Shown piece after piece: positions 52,612-64,000 of a DNA stretch of 64,000 nucleotides. Position 1 is the stretch's first letter, and the number at the start of each line of letters is the position of its first letter. The stretch spans positions 806,001 through 870,000 of the forward strand of contig JAOWBW010000251.1 of the NCBI GenBank assembly GCA_026119855.1, given 5' to 3'. The notes beneath the pieces were generated by a model. It saw only the letters and a program-made list of their open reading frames with translations, was not told where the DNA came from and searched no databases. Both the position numbers and the translations under genes were made by a program. The DNA comes from Campanula takesimana (Eukaryota; Streptophyta; Magnoliopsida; Asterales; Campanulaceae).

Positions 52612-55378
52612 GTTGGATACTCAATAACTTTGATGAAGCCCACACTGAGAAGCTTCTCTAACTCTTCTTTGATTTGTAAAGACCATTCTAGCTTGATCTT
52701 TCTGAGTTTCTGCTTTGTTGGCTTAGCGTCATCTCTGATCGGAATCCTGTGCTCGGCGACCTTTCTGTCTAAACCCGGCATGTCTTTGTATGACCATGCA
52801 AACACATCCACGAACACTCTGAGCAGTGCAGTCAGTCGGTCTTTCTCTTCCCCTTTGAAGAAGCTTCCGATCTTGGTTTCTTTCGGCTCCTCATCAGTAC
52901 CCAGATTAACAACATGCAATTCTTCATCAGCCCCTGGACCATTTTTACCACGAATACGGACCTTTTGAGCAAGTTCATTTAAGTATGTTTCATTTTCGTG
53001 GTCTATTTCATCATTATTTACATCGTTATTAACTAGTTCATTTAATTCATTATTAGTCAATTCATCATTTATGATATTTGCAATCTCGGGGTACTCAGAA
53101 AGATCAATTTTTTCATTAACAAAAAAATGGAACACACGCTCGGCTATTGCCTCCATATCCTCTTGGGTGAGGGTATCGGAAATACTCTCGGACTCGAACG
53201 TGAATGTCAAAAAGTATTCCTTTGTAACCTTGCGCGGAATGCAACCCATTTTCTCGATCAGGAATTCCTTGGATACCACGGGCCCTTTCGTTGAATACCA
53301 GTTGTTGATCGGCTCGGAGCGTGGCTTGATCTCGCTGATAGACTCGCTCCTCGTGTCGGTGTTGTCAGAGATGGCATTGACTTGGCACTCGTCCATGATG
53401 GAAAGTTCTTCAAACATGGAGGCTAAATCAGTTAACTCATCCCCCACAGTAATCTCTATCTTGGACTCTATGGTCACTTTCTTCCCCCACCATTCTCGGG
53501 GTGACATTGGAGTTGGTTCCTCTTCGGATTTCAGAATCTCACAATTGGCGAAGACTTCAAGACTGAGCTTTCTGATACCCTTGCCGTTGACCCATGGCTC
53601 GGGAAAGATTATGTACAGGACATCTTCCCCGTGGTGGACAAAGTAGCCATTTAACGTCTTACGATAAGGCCTCAAGTTGGGAATTTCATAGTAACTGCCT
53701 TCTCTGTGAGCTCGGGCCTTTTCATTCTTAACGGCTTGCTCATATTTCAAGTCGTCCTCGGAAGGTTCGTACCCTAATCTGAACTTGTTCTTGACAAATG
53801 GGACCTCCACGGGTTGCATTCTCCCTTGTTGGTATTTCCCTAGGCCTAGATCGGGAAAGTAGTTCATATTCCTCATCATAAGTAGGACTTTGTGATTGTC
53901 GAGGGTCCATGATCTGCTTCCCCCTTCTTTGTCGATGGCGTTGATTGAGACACCAGAGAGTGTGGAGTCTTCTAAACCATGCTGAACTTGGTGGATGGGT
54001 TCCCCATTTCTGTGGATAGTGACATTTTCTGCCATGACGGTCACTATTTCTTCCCCATTGCGGAACTTGACACATTGGTGGAGAGTTAAAGTGATGGTGT
54101 TGGAACTGTGTATCCATGGTCGGCCCAAGAGCAAATTGAATGAAGAGGGTACATTGAGCACTTGAAACGGGATGAACATAATCATGCTCCCAAATTCAAT
54201 GTCTACTTCTACATGCCCATGACTGTGCGGGCAGTGCTGTCGTAACCTCGGATTACTTGAGTAGAAGGATTTAGATCTGAACTCTTAAGCCCCAGTATGT
54301 GCATGATTTGGTCATGCATTAAGTTGAGTGAGGAACCACTGTCAACCAAAACTCTTGAAATAGTTCTCCCCCTTGCACTTACTTTGAGATAGATGGCCTC
54401 ATTATGATCGGACCCAAATAGTGGAAGTTCCATATCGGCAAAAGTGAGGACATTGCCAAAATGTATATGGCCTATCATAGCAGTAAGGTCTATGGGAGTG
54501 TCGTGGGTTTGTGATCTTTGAGAAGAGGTGATTGGCGCAGAAGTAGTGGGATTGTTTGCTATGACTCGTCCGGATCGAGTTAGCATGTTGATGTTCCCGT
54601 TTTGCCTCTTTTTCCTATTTTCTAAGACTTCCCTCATTACCTCATCATAAGTCACAACGTAGCAATAATTATCAATTTCATTCATAACATTGGAGCCCTC
54701 ATTCACAACTGGAATTGAATGAGTGGTCTCCCCAAACTCCCCTAACTCTATTATATGGACATCACCTTCATTGGGAACTATGAATTCCTTTTTGTCGATG
54801 AGGTCTTGGATAACGTTACGGAGGATAAAGCATTCCTCGGTAAGATGGCCACTATGTTGATGGTAGTCACACCATTTGTGATGGTCATGGTTGGCGCGGA
54901 TCGCATTGGGCTTGTATCGTTGGAGAGGACTAACTTGCCCTTTGTCCTTGAGGGCTTCAAAGGCCTCGGTGATAGTCATGCCTTGAAGAGGAGTGTAGAC
55001 ACGGTCATTCTGGAATTTCTTGCTTTATGGTGGAGGAACGCTTTTGTAATCCCCCTTGTCATTAGTGACGACATTGACTGAATCCTCTTTTGTGGAGTTA
55101 GAGGCGGCCTTGTATCTGAAGCAAGGAGCAGTTTTCTTTAGACACTTGAGGAAGATATCCATTTGCTCCTTGCTATTAGGCCTCTCGAAAATTTCAGCAA
55201 GCTTGTCACTCCACCTTCTTGTGAAGTCAATAAAGGACCCATTGTCCCTTTGAGTGGTGGTCTCGAGCTCTTTCTTTATCGGGCGATGAGTGGTGTTGCC
55301 TTGATATTGACTTTTGAAGGCAAGCATGGCAGCGTCCCAATCGAGACAGACTGTGAGCGGGAGAGTTACATACCAATA
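52612..55378 (-). pseudogene. Gag-protease-RT remnant of Tat family-A element D
   Basis: Minus strand: gag core (WYVTLPLTVCLDW, FTRRWSDKL), knuckle CDYHQHSGHLTEEC, linker MLTRSGR, protease SRVLVDSGSSLNLM, G-patch-like GLGKYQQG, acidic linker and the first RT residues up to VGFIKVIEYPT, where LTR G joins. A stop near 55025 and a frameshift near 54197 break it. Compared with B it lacks about 35 gag codons (near 55140) and about 45 codons between gag and protease (near 54500). It keeps the linker in frame, unlike B. Confidence 0.82.
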
Positions 55379-56656
55379 TGTTAGGTCCAATTGGAAGGAA
55401 AATAGGCTAGAGGGGGGGGGGTGAATAGCCTAATTAAAACTTTTTCAAAGAAACACTTTATAAATGCAAAGTCACTAATCAGTTTGCAAACTATTATCAG
55501 TAAGCGCAGCGGAGAAGATATGACTTAGTTTAACTTACACAAAATCAGTGAAATGGTTTTGAGAACTTGGTTTAAACACAAAGTTATTTCTAAAAGTTCA
55601 ATGCAGTTTCAAGAGATTGGTAAATAGAAATTACAATGAATCAGTAAGAACAAGTACGATCTGCCGGTGATAGAATTCCAACCGGCAAGGACAAAGTAAG
55701 AAACAGGGGACACAATGATTTGGAGAGGTTCACACTGTAAATACTGCTACGTCCTCTACCAAGTTTGGTCAGAACTTGGATTTCGGTTAAGAGCACTATT
55801 AGATATCCCTAGTCTATTACAAGAACGGCTTTGCCGGATACAAAGACTAAATTCTAGAGATCACTAATGGATCGTGATACAAATACTGACCAAGTGTTTT
55901 TTAGCGGAAAGTCCAAGAGAACTTATCTCACTCAGGTGGATGTGTGAATGACTGAAGCAACGTATTCCTTAGAATAATCTAGTTCGGGAATACTTACAAT
56001 AATGATGAGTTTGTGCACAAGTGTATGTCCTAATAAATGTTCTAATGATTATCTGGACAGAATGTTTGAGCTTCAATGAATGCTCTAAACAATCAACTCT
56101 CTTTAATGCACTATTTTCACCGACACTCTTCAATGCTTTAAGTCCTCTATTTATAGGAGGAGTTAATGACTTGAGTCTTGATGAAGAAGGCTTGCAATTT
56201 GAAATTCCAGCTGGGTAGTTGAGGAGCATTAAATGCGGTATCTTCAGTATTAATGGCGAAGATATGGAGTACACGCATGTCTTGAAAAGTCTGATGGGTA
56301 AAGACCCTTTTGTCTCAACCGGTTACCTGCAAAAAGCAAGTAGAGACAGTAGAGCTAAAAATAGCTATGTGTCAGACGGCGCAGTAATCATAACAGAGCA
56401 GATAAACTACTTCCAGATAAGACAGTACGAAAGGATAAAGACAATCGGTAAGGTTGACTTTAAGGTAGAGCGATGTAACCTGACTACCAGTATAGACTAT
56501 CTTTGCCGATCGGCAACTTGAGTAGTAAGTTGATTGGCAACTTGTTTACTGGTCTGCTGATTTGCTTCCTCTAGCTGGTTTTCCTTGATTGAAAAGTTGA
56601 TATACACCTGAGTTGGTCACAAAGAATCCCAAAGGTACCTTACAAAGGTTCTAACA
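55379..56656 (-). repeat. 3' LTR of sirevirus-like copia J
   Basis: 1278 bp with inverted ends TGTTAG/CTAACA. A minus-strand TATA (CCTATAAATAGAGG, about 56149) and the CCCCCCCCCTCTAGCC block fit the LTR at 12481-13403. It interrupts the gag of element D; left flank CAATA (55374-55378). No clear polypurine tract precedes it on the minus strand; TTAGGATCCCCCAATTT is found instead. Confidence 0.78.
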
Positions 56657-57087
56657 AAATTGGGGGATCCTAAGTGTTAAACATGATTGGGATTAAGCAA
56701 GTCTATGTCCTATACATATATTTGAACAACAATATCCTCCTAATTGCTTAAGTCCAATCACCCTATCCAAGAACATCTATCTTAGCTTAGTAAAAGAATG
56801 TATAAGGAACGTCTATTTATTATCATTCCCTAAGCCAAGTCACACACTAGATGTCTTAGAAATAAAAATACAATAAAATAGATAGAGAAAAAGAAAATGG
56901 ACTGCTGATAGCAATGATTAGCAGAGAAATAATAATCTGCAAAACAAAGTTAGCATGAAGAGCATCAGATATATTATAAGAGCATAACATAAAAATTAAG
57001 CATACACAAAAACAGAATGTTAGCAAAGAGTTTGTTGGATATATCTTTAAAGGTCTTCAAGATATCTATATCATTAGCTACATTGAC
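56657..57087 (-). other. Non-coding interval between the J ORF and its LTR
   Basis: AT-rich, without an ORF on the minus strand. It would be the 3' untranslated part of the element J transcript. Confidence 0.5.
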
Positions 57088-59190
57088 TCAAGACATGGGA
57101 GGGTCTTCTTGTTGGTTAGCAGCCTTTGATGTAGATTCAATACGCTTGGCCTTCTTCTTTGCTCTGGCTTCTTTTTTGTCAGCTTTTCTTTTCTGCCTCC
57201 TCTGAGCACTTTGTAACCTATCAGTCAGCATCTTGTTATTTGCTTCAAGAGCCGCAATCTTCAGCTGAGCTTCGGCAAGAGCAAGATTGGTAGCAGATAG
57301 ATCTTTTTCAGTTCTCTCTAAGTCTCTGATTTGTAATCTTTAGTTATTAACAAGTTGCTTCTAAATGGAATGCATACTCCCCAAACTTTCTGATAGGGTA
57401 ATCAGTCTAGATTCTCTGTCCTCCATAAGTTCTTTCAAGTCTTGGATTCTCTTTTTTCCTCCTCCTGATTGGACTTAAGGATTTTGCCAGAAAGATCCTC
57501 ATAGATATGTTTCAATTTATCTCGGAGGAAGAGGCCAGTATCGCCTAGTTCGGCACGAGTAACGGGCACTTGTAGATCCTCAGTATCCCCTTTAAGGTGA
57601 CTGAAGTATTCATACATACTATTTAGTACCACGGGCTTCGTAAGACCAAGAGAAGAATGCACCAGGAAGCAAGGAATAAAGTCTTTATTGAGGAGATCAG
57701 CATCTTCTACAACACCATCAGGATTAGGCAAAGACATCTCATCATCGGAAGATAGAACGATCAGCAAAGGAGATGCTGGCATCGGAATGGGAGCAGATGG
57801 CAAAGGCAAGGGCGAAACTTGTTGAATGAATGTATTATCAGTAGCATATTTATCGGTAAGAAGGAACTCAGCAGGAATAGAGGTAGAGTCAATGAGATCG
57901 GCAGCAGTATTGGCATGGAAGATCGGCAGAGGAAAGTCAGGATGCACAATAAGCGCACGATCTCCAGATGGATTAAAAACACAATTGTTTTCCATAGAAA
58001 GGAATAACACTAGAAATAGGTTCAAGAAGGTGCGGCCCTCAAGAATCATGTTGACTAGATTCGCAATCAACAATCGTGAGGTAAATACAAGGTGATCAGC
58101 ATGCTGTTGAGGGTGAAACATTGGCAGAGTAAGTGCTAGAGCAGCAGATTTGACCAAGTATAGCAGACCACGAGAATCAGTAGCCCTGAATTCAAGTATA
58201 TCATGAAGTTCATCATTGATCATCATACACCTTCTCATCCAACCATTCGAGTTGATGCAGACTTCCTTAGGAGAGGGACCCGGTAGGTGAATTTTACCAC
58301 CAACCTTTAACTTACCAGGTAAGCAGTGTAGAGGTTTATAGACTGGTCCTTTCACCTTGAGCTTTGACACCCGGGGAGCCTTCCCTTTCTTTCTTTTGAA
58401 ATCTGGTTTAATCCAGGGTAAGAGTATAAGCCGCTCACTCGTTGAGCCAGCAAGGAAAGAATGGTTTGAACCAAAGGGATAAAAAATTGGTTGTAGACTA
58501 GTTGTCGGTAGATCCATATAGTCCTCAGGATCTATCTCGTCTGAGCTTTCATTGCCATCAGCAATATTAACAACAGCAGGTTGCTCTCTAGAGACAGGAT
58601 CAACAACTGGAGCAGGAAGGGCTTCAGGAGCAGGCAGCAGAGGAAAGGAATCAGGAGCAAATAAAGCATCCTGAAATTCCTCAAACTGCAAGTCAGCAGC
58701 AATCAGAGTATCAAGGTCAGCATTGTTAACAGGAATGGCAATCTCTATATCGGCACCTCCTCCCAACTCAACAATCTCTCTAACACCAGTAGATTCAACC
58801 AGAATCATATCAGCAGAAGAAAGAGAAACTTGAACAATTCGAGTATCTGAAGTTTTCTCAGAGACTTCATCAGTAGTGACAAGATTAATCTGAGTGTCGG
58901 TAGTTGGCTCAGAAGGATGAGTGTCAGAAGTTGGCTCATCGGCAATATCTATATCAACATCTTCTCCTCCTGAGATCGGCAAATCCCTAACAACAACGTC
59001 ATCAGCAACAAGAGTGTCAGTAGTTTGCTCAACTGATGCAAGTTGGTCTTCTTTAATCAGAGGTTGAGTTTCTATAGTTTCCTCAACTTGATTTACCAAG
59101 GGCTCATCAGCAGCACTGGTTTCATCAGCAGGTTGAGTGTCGGAAGTTTTCTCAACAATCTATTCATCAGATTTATCAGCATAATTATTA
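57088..59190 (-). pseudogene. Large extra ORF of element J, possibly envelope-like
   Basis: An ORF of about 555 codons (59099-57435; the apparent first residue is a TTG, not an ATG) is followed after a 1-bp shift by about 110 codons with two stops, ending at TGA 57090-57088. N-terminal half: acidic, T/D/E-rich imperfect repeats. Middle: basic KKGKAPRVSKLKVKG and a conserved-looking ICINSNGW-like region. End: coiled coil (LALAEAQLKIAALEANNKML) and a KR-rich tail. Its place between pol and the 3' LTR matches the envelope-like ORF of sireviruses. A stop at 59161 and the insertion of Tekay F cut the upstream part. Confidence 0.5.
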
Positions 59191-59191
59191 T

Positions 59192-61301
59192 TGTCACGAC
59201 CCGAAATCTAGGCTCTATTTTATTGGTAATAAATAATTATTATTTATTTATTTGCTTATTTATTTATTTAAATTATTATTTATTTAAATAATTATCTGTG
59301 CATTTATGTGTTATAATAATTATGCCTAGCATTTTATTTGGGTTAGTGTTGTATTGTTGGGTCTTAATTGTAGTAGGGAGTGCAAGTATTTGTGTGTAGT
59401 GTAGAGGAGGGGGCCTAAGTGTAAATTCTTTAAATCATTTTAACTACTCCCTCCCTACTCCTCATCTTCTCCATACTCTTCCCCTTCTCCCTCACCCTTA
59501 CCATCTCTCCCAGCACAACTCTCTCTCTCTCTCTCCATTTGTGGGTAAGTTTTCTCTCTTTCTTCTCTCTTCATTATCTTCCTCTTCCTCTCATAATTTC
59601 TCATTTCTTAAAACGTGAAACTTGTTTAGATCGTCGATAGGATCGCTTAGAATCAAAAATATTTGAAATCCGTCAACTTTGAGAAAATCCAAGTAAGTTG
59701 CTTTTCCCCCATTTTTATGCTAAAATGTTCATATCATGTTCATATAATGCTTTTGTTGTTATATTTGAAGTTTGGTTGAGTTTAGAATTGATTTGGAATT
59801 TATTTGGGTTTTTGGATTAAAATGGTGATTGATACAAATGTCATGATTCAATCTTGGTTTTGGGTTGATAAATGGTGTTGTTAAGGTTCCCTTTGGTTTA
59901 GTTGTTGTTTGGGTACTTTGGGGATCATGTGGGAAGCATTGATTTTGAGAATGTGTGAAATGGGTATGAAAAATGAAGAACCCAGCTTTGTTTTCCCGGC
60001 TGGAATCCAGACCAGGCGCCCGCCCGCGTGGTGCCAGGCGCCCGCCTGCACCCCTTTTTCCAGCGGCCTGACCTTCTGGTCAAATGAGCGCCCGCTCGCC
60101 CCTACCCAGGCGCCCGCCCGCCCGCCTGCTTTGAAATTTGCCCTTTTTGCTTGTTTAAACTAAATGGCTTACCTAGTTTAGGGTTCCTTCTTCTTATTAA
60201 CTTAAGATAACACCGTGGGACGTTTTATTAAGTGGAATTGATTCTTTTGTGAATAAATATGTTATGGAATTTGATTAAGTATTATTTTGGGAATGTGGTT
60301 CATCCTTGATGTGTTGTTTGGATTGGTTTACCTTTGTGGTAATTTATTTGGATCGGTTCCCTACTTTGGAACCTTAAGTTGTTTATTTAAGCTAGTATTT
60401 ATTACTTAGCATTTATTTGGAAACCCAGCTGGCATAATTGTTGCATCGGGCGATGGGAAAGATTATAATGGCAAAGCCAAGTCCATTATAATGTTGACCA
60501 TTGTTATGCCCTTACTATACCCTTTTCCAGATTGGCCTTGGAAGAGATAAGTTAGCTTCCTTTGTGAATGTATCTAGCTACCGAGCATGACTTTGTGGCA
60601 TGGCTCTTGTCCTTTGTGACACTCTTATGGTTATTGTTCCGGTACCGGGGGTTTTCTCTTCGGCTTTCATGCTATTATGAAGATGTGATTTGTTGATTAT
60701 TGAAGCTGCGCAGCGATCCTTTATTTGGATGTATCGGTTCGGAAACCTTGGCTAATATCCTTTGTTATGTGTTTATTTCCGCTGCTATTCATTATCTGAT
60801 AATTGCTATCTGATATATGATGATTGTCATGTGTATGTGATTTATTATTGATTATTGCATCATAGCATGTCATGTAGTTGCATTGGTAACTTATTGAGAT
60901 TTATCTCACCCCTTTTCTTTTTATCTTTGTTTTTCCTTAACCCCCCCCCAGGTGCTAAGGATTAGTCTCGCTGATCACGAGAAAGAGGACGTCGAGTGTG
61001 GATACATTCTTTTGGGGAAAGTTGTTATAGGTTGGTTTACATTATATAAATGTGTAACCTTTTGGGATAGTTGTACCAAACCATGACGTCATTAAGTATT
61101 GTACATTTATATTCTGTTGGGCATAAACTTGTGGAAGTTTATGATAGTTGTACTTGGTTATTATCAAACTTGGATTTGTAAAACTTTGGATCATCACCTT
61201 TTGGTATCAAATGGAATTTTTAACTTCGGTATTTCAAAGTTTTGGTTTTAAGTCGACGTCCAGCTCGCGGTCTCGGGCCCGCGGGGTTCGGGGTCGCGAC
61301 A
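59192..61301 (+). repeat. 5' LTR of Tekay element F
   Basis: 2110 bp from TGTCACGACCCG to GGGGTCGCGACA; the start has lost a CpG compared with E (CGCG to CACG). Overall layout as in E: AT-rich microsatellite, GC-rich block (60011-60130 with several GGCGCCCGCC words), CCCAGCTGG segment and GTCGACGTCC near the end. Primer site TGGTATCAGAGCC at 61304-61316. Confidence 0.92.
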
Positions 61302-61421
61302 GTTGGTATCAGAGCCATGGTTTAGCTCTAAGTATAAGTCTAGGTGGGCTAGTATGACCTAGGAGGGTAGTTGTGTTCGGAGTGAGTAACGATTGATGTT
61401 TTATGCAGGTAATTTTTTCCA

Positions 61422-63979
61422 ATGGCTAGAAGAAGAACAGGTGAAGGTACTAGTGGGGCACAGAATCAGAATGACACAAGGGAAGAAGCACGTGCTATAT
61501 TTCAAGGCATGTTCGAGGTGGCCATGAAGGCCATACATGATCAAGGTCCGAGGGTAGAACAAGCACCACCCCGCTATGGATTGGAGCAATTTCTCAAACT
61601 GAAACCGGTTGAATTCAATGGGGAACTCGATGTTCGGAAAGCTGAGTTGTGGATTGAGTCGATGGAGAAGATTTATGAGGTATTTGGTTGCACGGATGAG
61701 GACAAGGTCCGGTTCGCGGCTTACAAACTTGTGGAGCCGCCGAGCATTGGTGGAAGGGTGTTAAAGCTAGTTGGGATGATACTCACACGGTGTATGCGTG
61801 GGAGTTGTTTGTGCGCAAATTCAAGGAACATTTCATTCCGGTTGTTGATCAAAACCGAAAGGAGATCGAGCTGCTCAACCTGGAGCAAGGTTTGTTGTCT
61901 ATAGCTCAATACTCGGCTAAGTTCACAGAATTAGCCTGGTATTGTGACTATTTGGTGAGGACCGAGGAACAAAAAGCTATGAGATTCATTCGGGGATTGA
62001 AGACCTCCATCCGTACTCAACTTATTGCCCAATGGATTGTGACCTTCCAAGATGCGGTAGACCGAGCCTACTTGATAGAGCAAGATATTGGGGAGCACAA
62101 AAGGAAAACCGAGGTTGTGGGTACGGGTAAACCGGGAAGCCATGCTAAATCTCAACCTCAACACCATTCCGACAACCGAGGTAACCCGGGAGCATCATCT
62201 CAGTTTAAGGGGCAAACCACACCGAGGAATCCGGGTACTACTCCGGGGATTCAGAATAGGAAGCCTTGTACCTTTTGTCAGAAGGTAGGCCATACGGAGG
62301 ATAGGTGTTGGAAAAAGCAAGGCAAGTGTACCAATTGTGGTGAAATGGGGCACTTTGCGAGAGACTGCACGAGGCACCGAGGTCAGTCATCCGGGTCAGG
62401 GGTTGGTACTAATCAGGGTCAGAAAAGAGATGCCGCTGGGAAGCCCAAAGTTCAAGGAAAGATATATGCCATGAATCAACAACAGGCGACCGATGATCCT
62501 TCGGTTATTGGAGGTATTGTTTCTGTGTCTAATGTGAGCGCACGAGCGTTAGTAGATCCAGGATCATCTCATTCATACATTTCTGTGCAATTTGCTTCCA
62601 TGTTAAATGCTACATTCGAGTCATTACCGTACGTGCTAGAGGTGTCGACCCCTATAGGAGAATGCTTGATTTCTGATCGAGTCTTTCGTGCTTGTGATGT
62701 GGTTATTTGTGGTCGTGTCCTTTGTGCGGATTTGGTAGTTCTTCCTATCCAAGACTTTGATGTCATTTTGGGTATGGATTGGTTGAGCAAGTTTCATGCT
62801 TCCGTTGATTGCCGTAAGAAAACTGTTACTTTTCCTATTCCCGATGTGCCTAAATTTGTGTTTGAGGCTAGTCCTCTGAGTAGAAAGGTTCGCTTAATTT
62901 CTTATATGAAAGCGAGAAAATTATTGCATAGTGGTTGTGAGGGGTATTTGGCTAGTGTTCTTGATACTAGGAAGGAATCCCCTAGTTTGGATAGTGTTCG
63001 GGTAGTTCGGGAATTTCCCGATGTTTTCTCTACCGAGTATGATATGCCGCCCGATCGTAAGATTGAGTATTGTATAGACCTTTTGCCGGGTACGGCTCCA
63101 ATTTTGAAAGCACCTTATTGGTTGGCTCCCGCAGAGTTGAAGGAATTAAAGGTTCAGTTGCAAGAGTTGCTTGATCGCGGGTTTATACGCCCTAGTGTTT
63201 CCCCGTGGGGAGCACCGGTTTTATTTGTGCGGAAGAAAGACGGTTCCTTGAGATTGTGTATCGATTACAGAAAGTTGAATCAGGTTACGGTGAAGAACAA
63301 GTATCCTCTACCTCACATCGATGATTTGTTTGATCAGCTTCAAGGCTCAGTTGTGTTTTCTAAACTTGATTTGAGGAGTGGGTACCATCAGTTGAAGATT
63401 CGATCGGAGGATATTCCGAAGACGGCTTTTCGCACTCGGTATGGTCATTACGAGTTCTTGGTTATGCCGTTTGGGTTGACTAACGCGCCGGCAGTGTTTA
63501 TGGATTTGATGAACCGAGTTTTCCATCCTTATCTTGATTCGTTCGTGGTGGTTTTTATTGATGATATACTCGTCTACTCTAAATCTAGAGAGGAGCACGA
63601 GCAACACTTGAGGACAGTTTTATCCGTTCTTGCGAGGGAGAAATTGTTTGCGAAGTTTAGTAAATGCGAATTTTGGCTCGAGAAGGTGTCATTTCTGGGT
63701 CATGTGATTTCTAAAGACGGGATTTCGGTGGACCCGTCAAATATTGAAGCCATAGTGGATTGGAAGAGACCCGAATCAGTGACAGAGATTATAAGCTTTC
63801 TGGGTTTAGCCGGGTATTACAGAAGATTTATTGAGGGGTTTTTGAGGATCGCTACTCCGATGACTCAGTTGACCCGGAAGAATGTCCCGTTTGTGTGGAC
63901 CGAGAAATGTGACAAGAGTTTTGAGGAATTGAAGAAGAGGTTGACTACCGCACCGATCTTGACTTTGCCTAATGGGAGC
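61422..63979 (+). pseudogene. Gag-pol of Tekay element F, incomplete
   Basis: ATG 61422 (MARRRTGEG). A single missing base near 61733 shifts the frame; after that the frame is open to the window end. Domains: gag, two CCHC knuckles (CTFCQKVGHTEDRC, CTNCGEMGHFARDC), protease LVDPGSSHSYI, RT with FRTRYGHYEF and FIDDILVYS, and the start of RNase H. The RT is intact, unlike in E. At 63980 the coding frame is cut by another LTR within LTLPNG, so RNase H and integrase are not visible. Confidence 0.9.
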
Positions 63980-64000
63980 TGTTGGTCCCAGAGGGGCAAC
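63980..64000 (-). repeat. Start of another sirevirus-type LTR at the window edge
   Basis: TGTTGGTCCCAGAGGGGCAAC matches, with few changes, the reverse complement of the end of the LTR at 12481-13403. Only 21 bp are visible. It interrupts Tekay F in the RNase H coding region. Confidence 0.6.

Noticed and set aside
53071..53646. 191-codon ORF on the + strand
   Set aside because: Mirror frame of the acidic linker of element D; the same mirror frame appears opposite B, as expected from codon composition.

Overview
This window is plant nuclear DNA made almost entirely of transposable elements. I see no convincing single-copy host gene, rRNA, tRNA gene or CRISPR array. The evidence for a plant is the set of elements: Tat-group Ty3/gypsy retrotransposons with two RNase H domains, Tekay-type chromoviruses with a chromodomain, a sirevirus-like copia, a Stowaway MITE, a tRNA-derived SINE and a short TTTAGGG tract. 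An angiosperm, probably a eudicot, fits; I cannot name the species. A run of exactly 100 N (27560-27659) is an assembly gap joining two different Tat elements.

Layout from left to right. 1-6044: 3' half of a Tat element (A, + strand) with second RNase H and integrase, a convergent antisense ORF, a 23-bp minisatellite and the 3' LTR. 6210-7567: a solo LTR with a 5-bp target-site duplication (TSD). 8289-10622: a Stowaway MITE split by a gag-only copia element, whose 5' LTR is split by a SINE. 10986-11769: a hAT-like MITE. 12481-14830: a sirevirus-type LTR next to a truncated chromovirus integrase and its probable LTR. 15968-27559: a second, divergent Tat element (C, - strand) with a long LTR, an antisense ORF on the + strand with its own TATA box, integrase, RNase H, RT and protease. 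27660-34128: 5' part of a Tat element (B, - strand) of the same family as A. 34129-51265: a copia element (H, - strand) hit by B, by a complete Tekay element (E, 36915-45556, TSD TAATC) and by a solo LTR (47865-48842, TSD ATGTC). 51266-52611: 3' end of a further family-A element (G, +). 52612-55378: a broken family-A element (D, -). 55379-59190: 3' part of a sirevirus-like element (J, -) with a possible envelope-like ORF. 59192-63979: a second Tekay element (F, +) running to the window edge, where another LTR begins at 63980.

The insertions can be ordered. D was hit by G and by J. G was hit by H. H was hit by B, E and a solo LTR. J was hit by F, and F by the LTR at the window end. All retroelement polyproteins here carry stops, frameshifts or truncations, except the integrase part of A (1-1854) and the antisense ORF of A.

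The most interesting signal is the 3' architecture shared by the two Tat families. Both carry an antisense ORF coding for a plant-mobile-domain-like protein that converges on the integrase gene. In both, the short interval between the two stop codons holds two conserved folded motifs: a GNRA-tetraloop hairpin on the sense strand and a different two-stem hairpin on the antisense strand. The antisense motif recurs four more times in the leader of the C antisense ORF, and its inner stem changes by compensating base pairs. Together they look like a conserved, structured sense/antisense RNA module of Tat retrotransposons.
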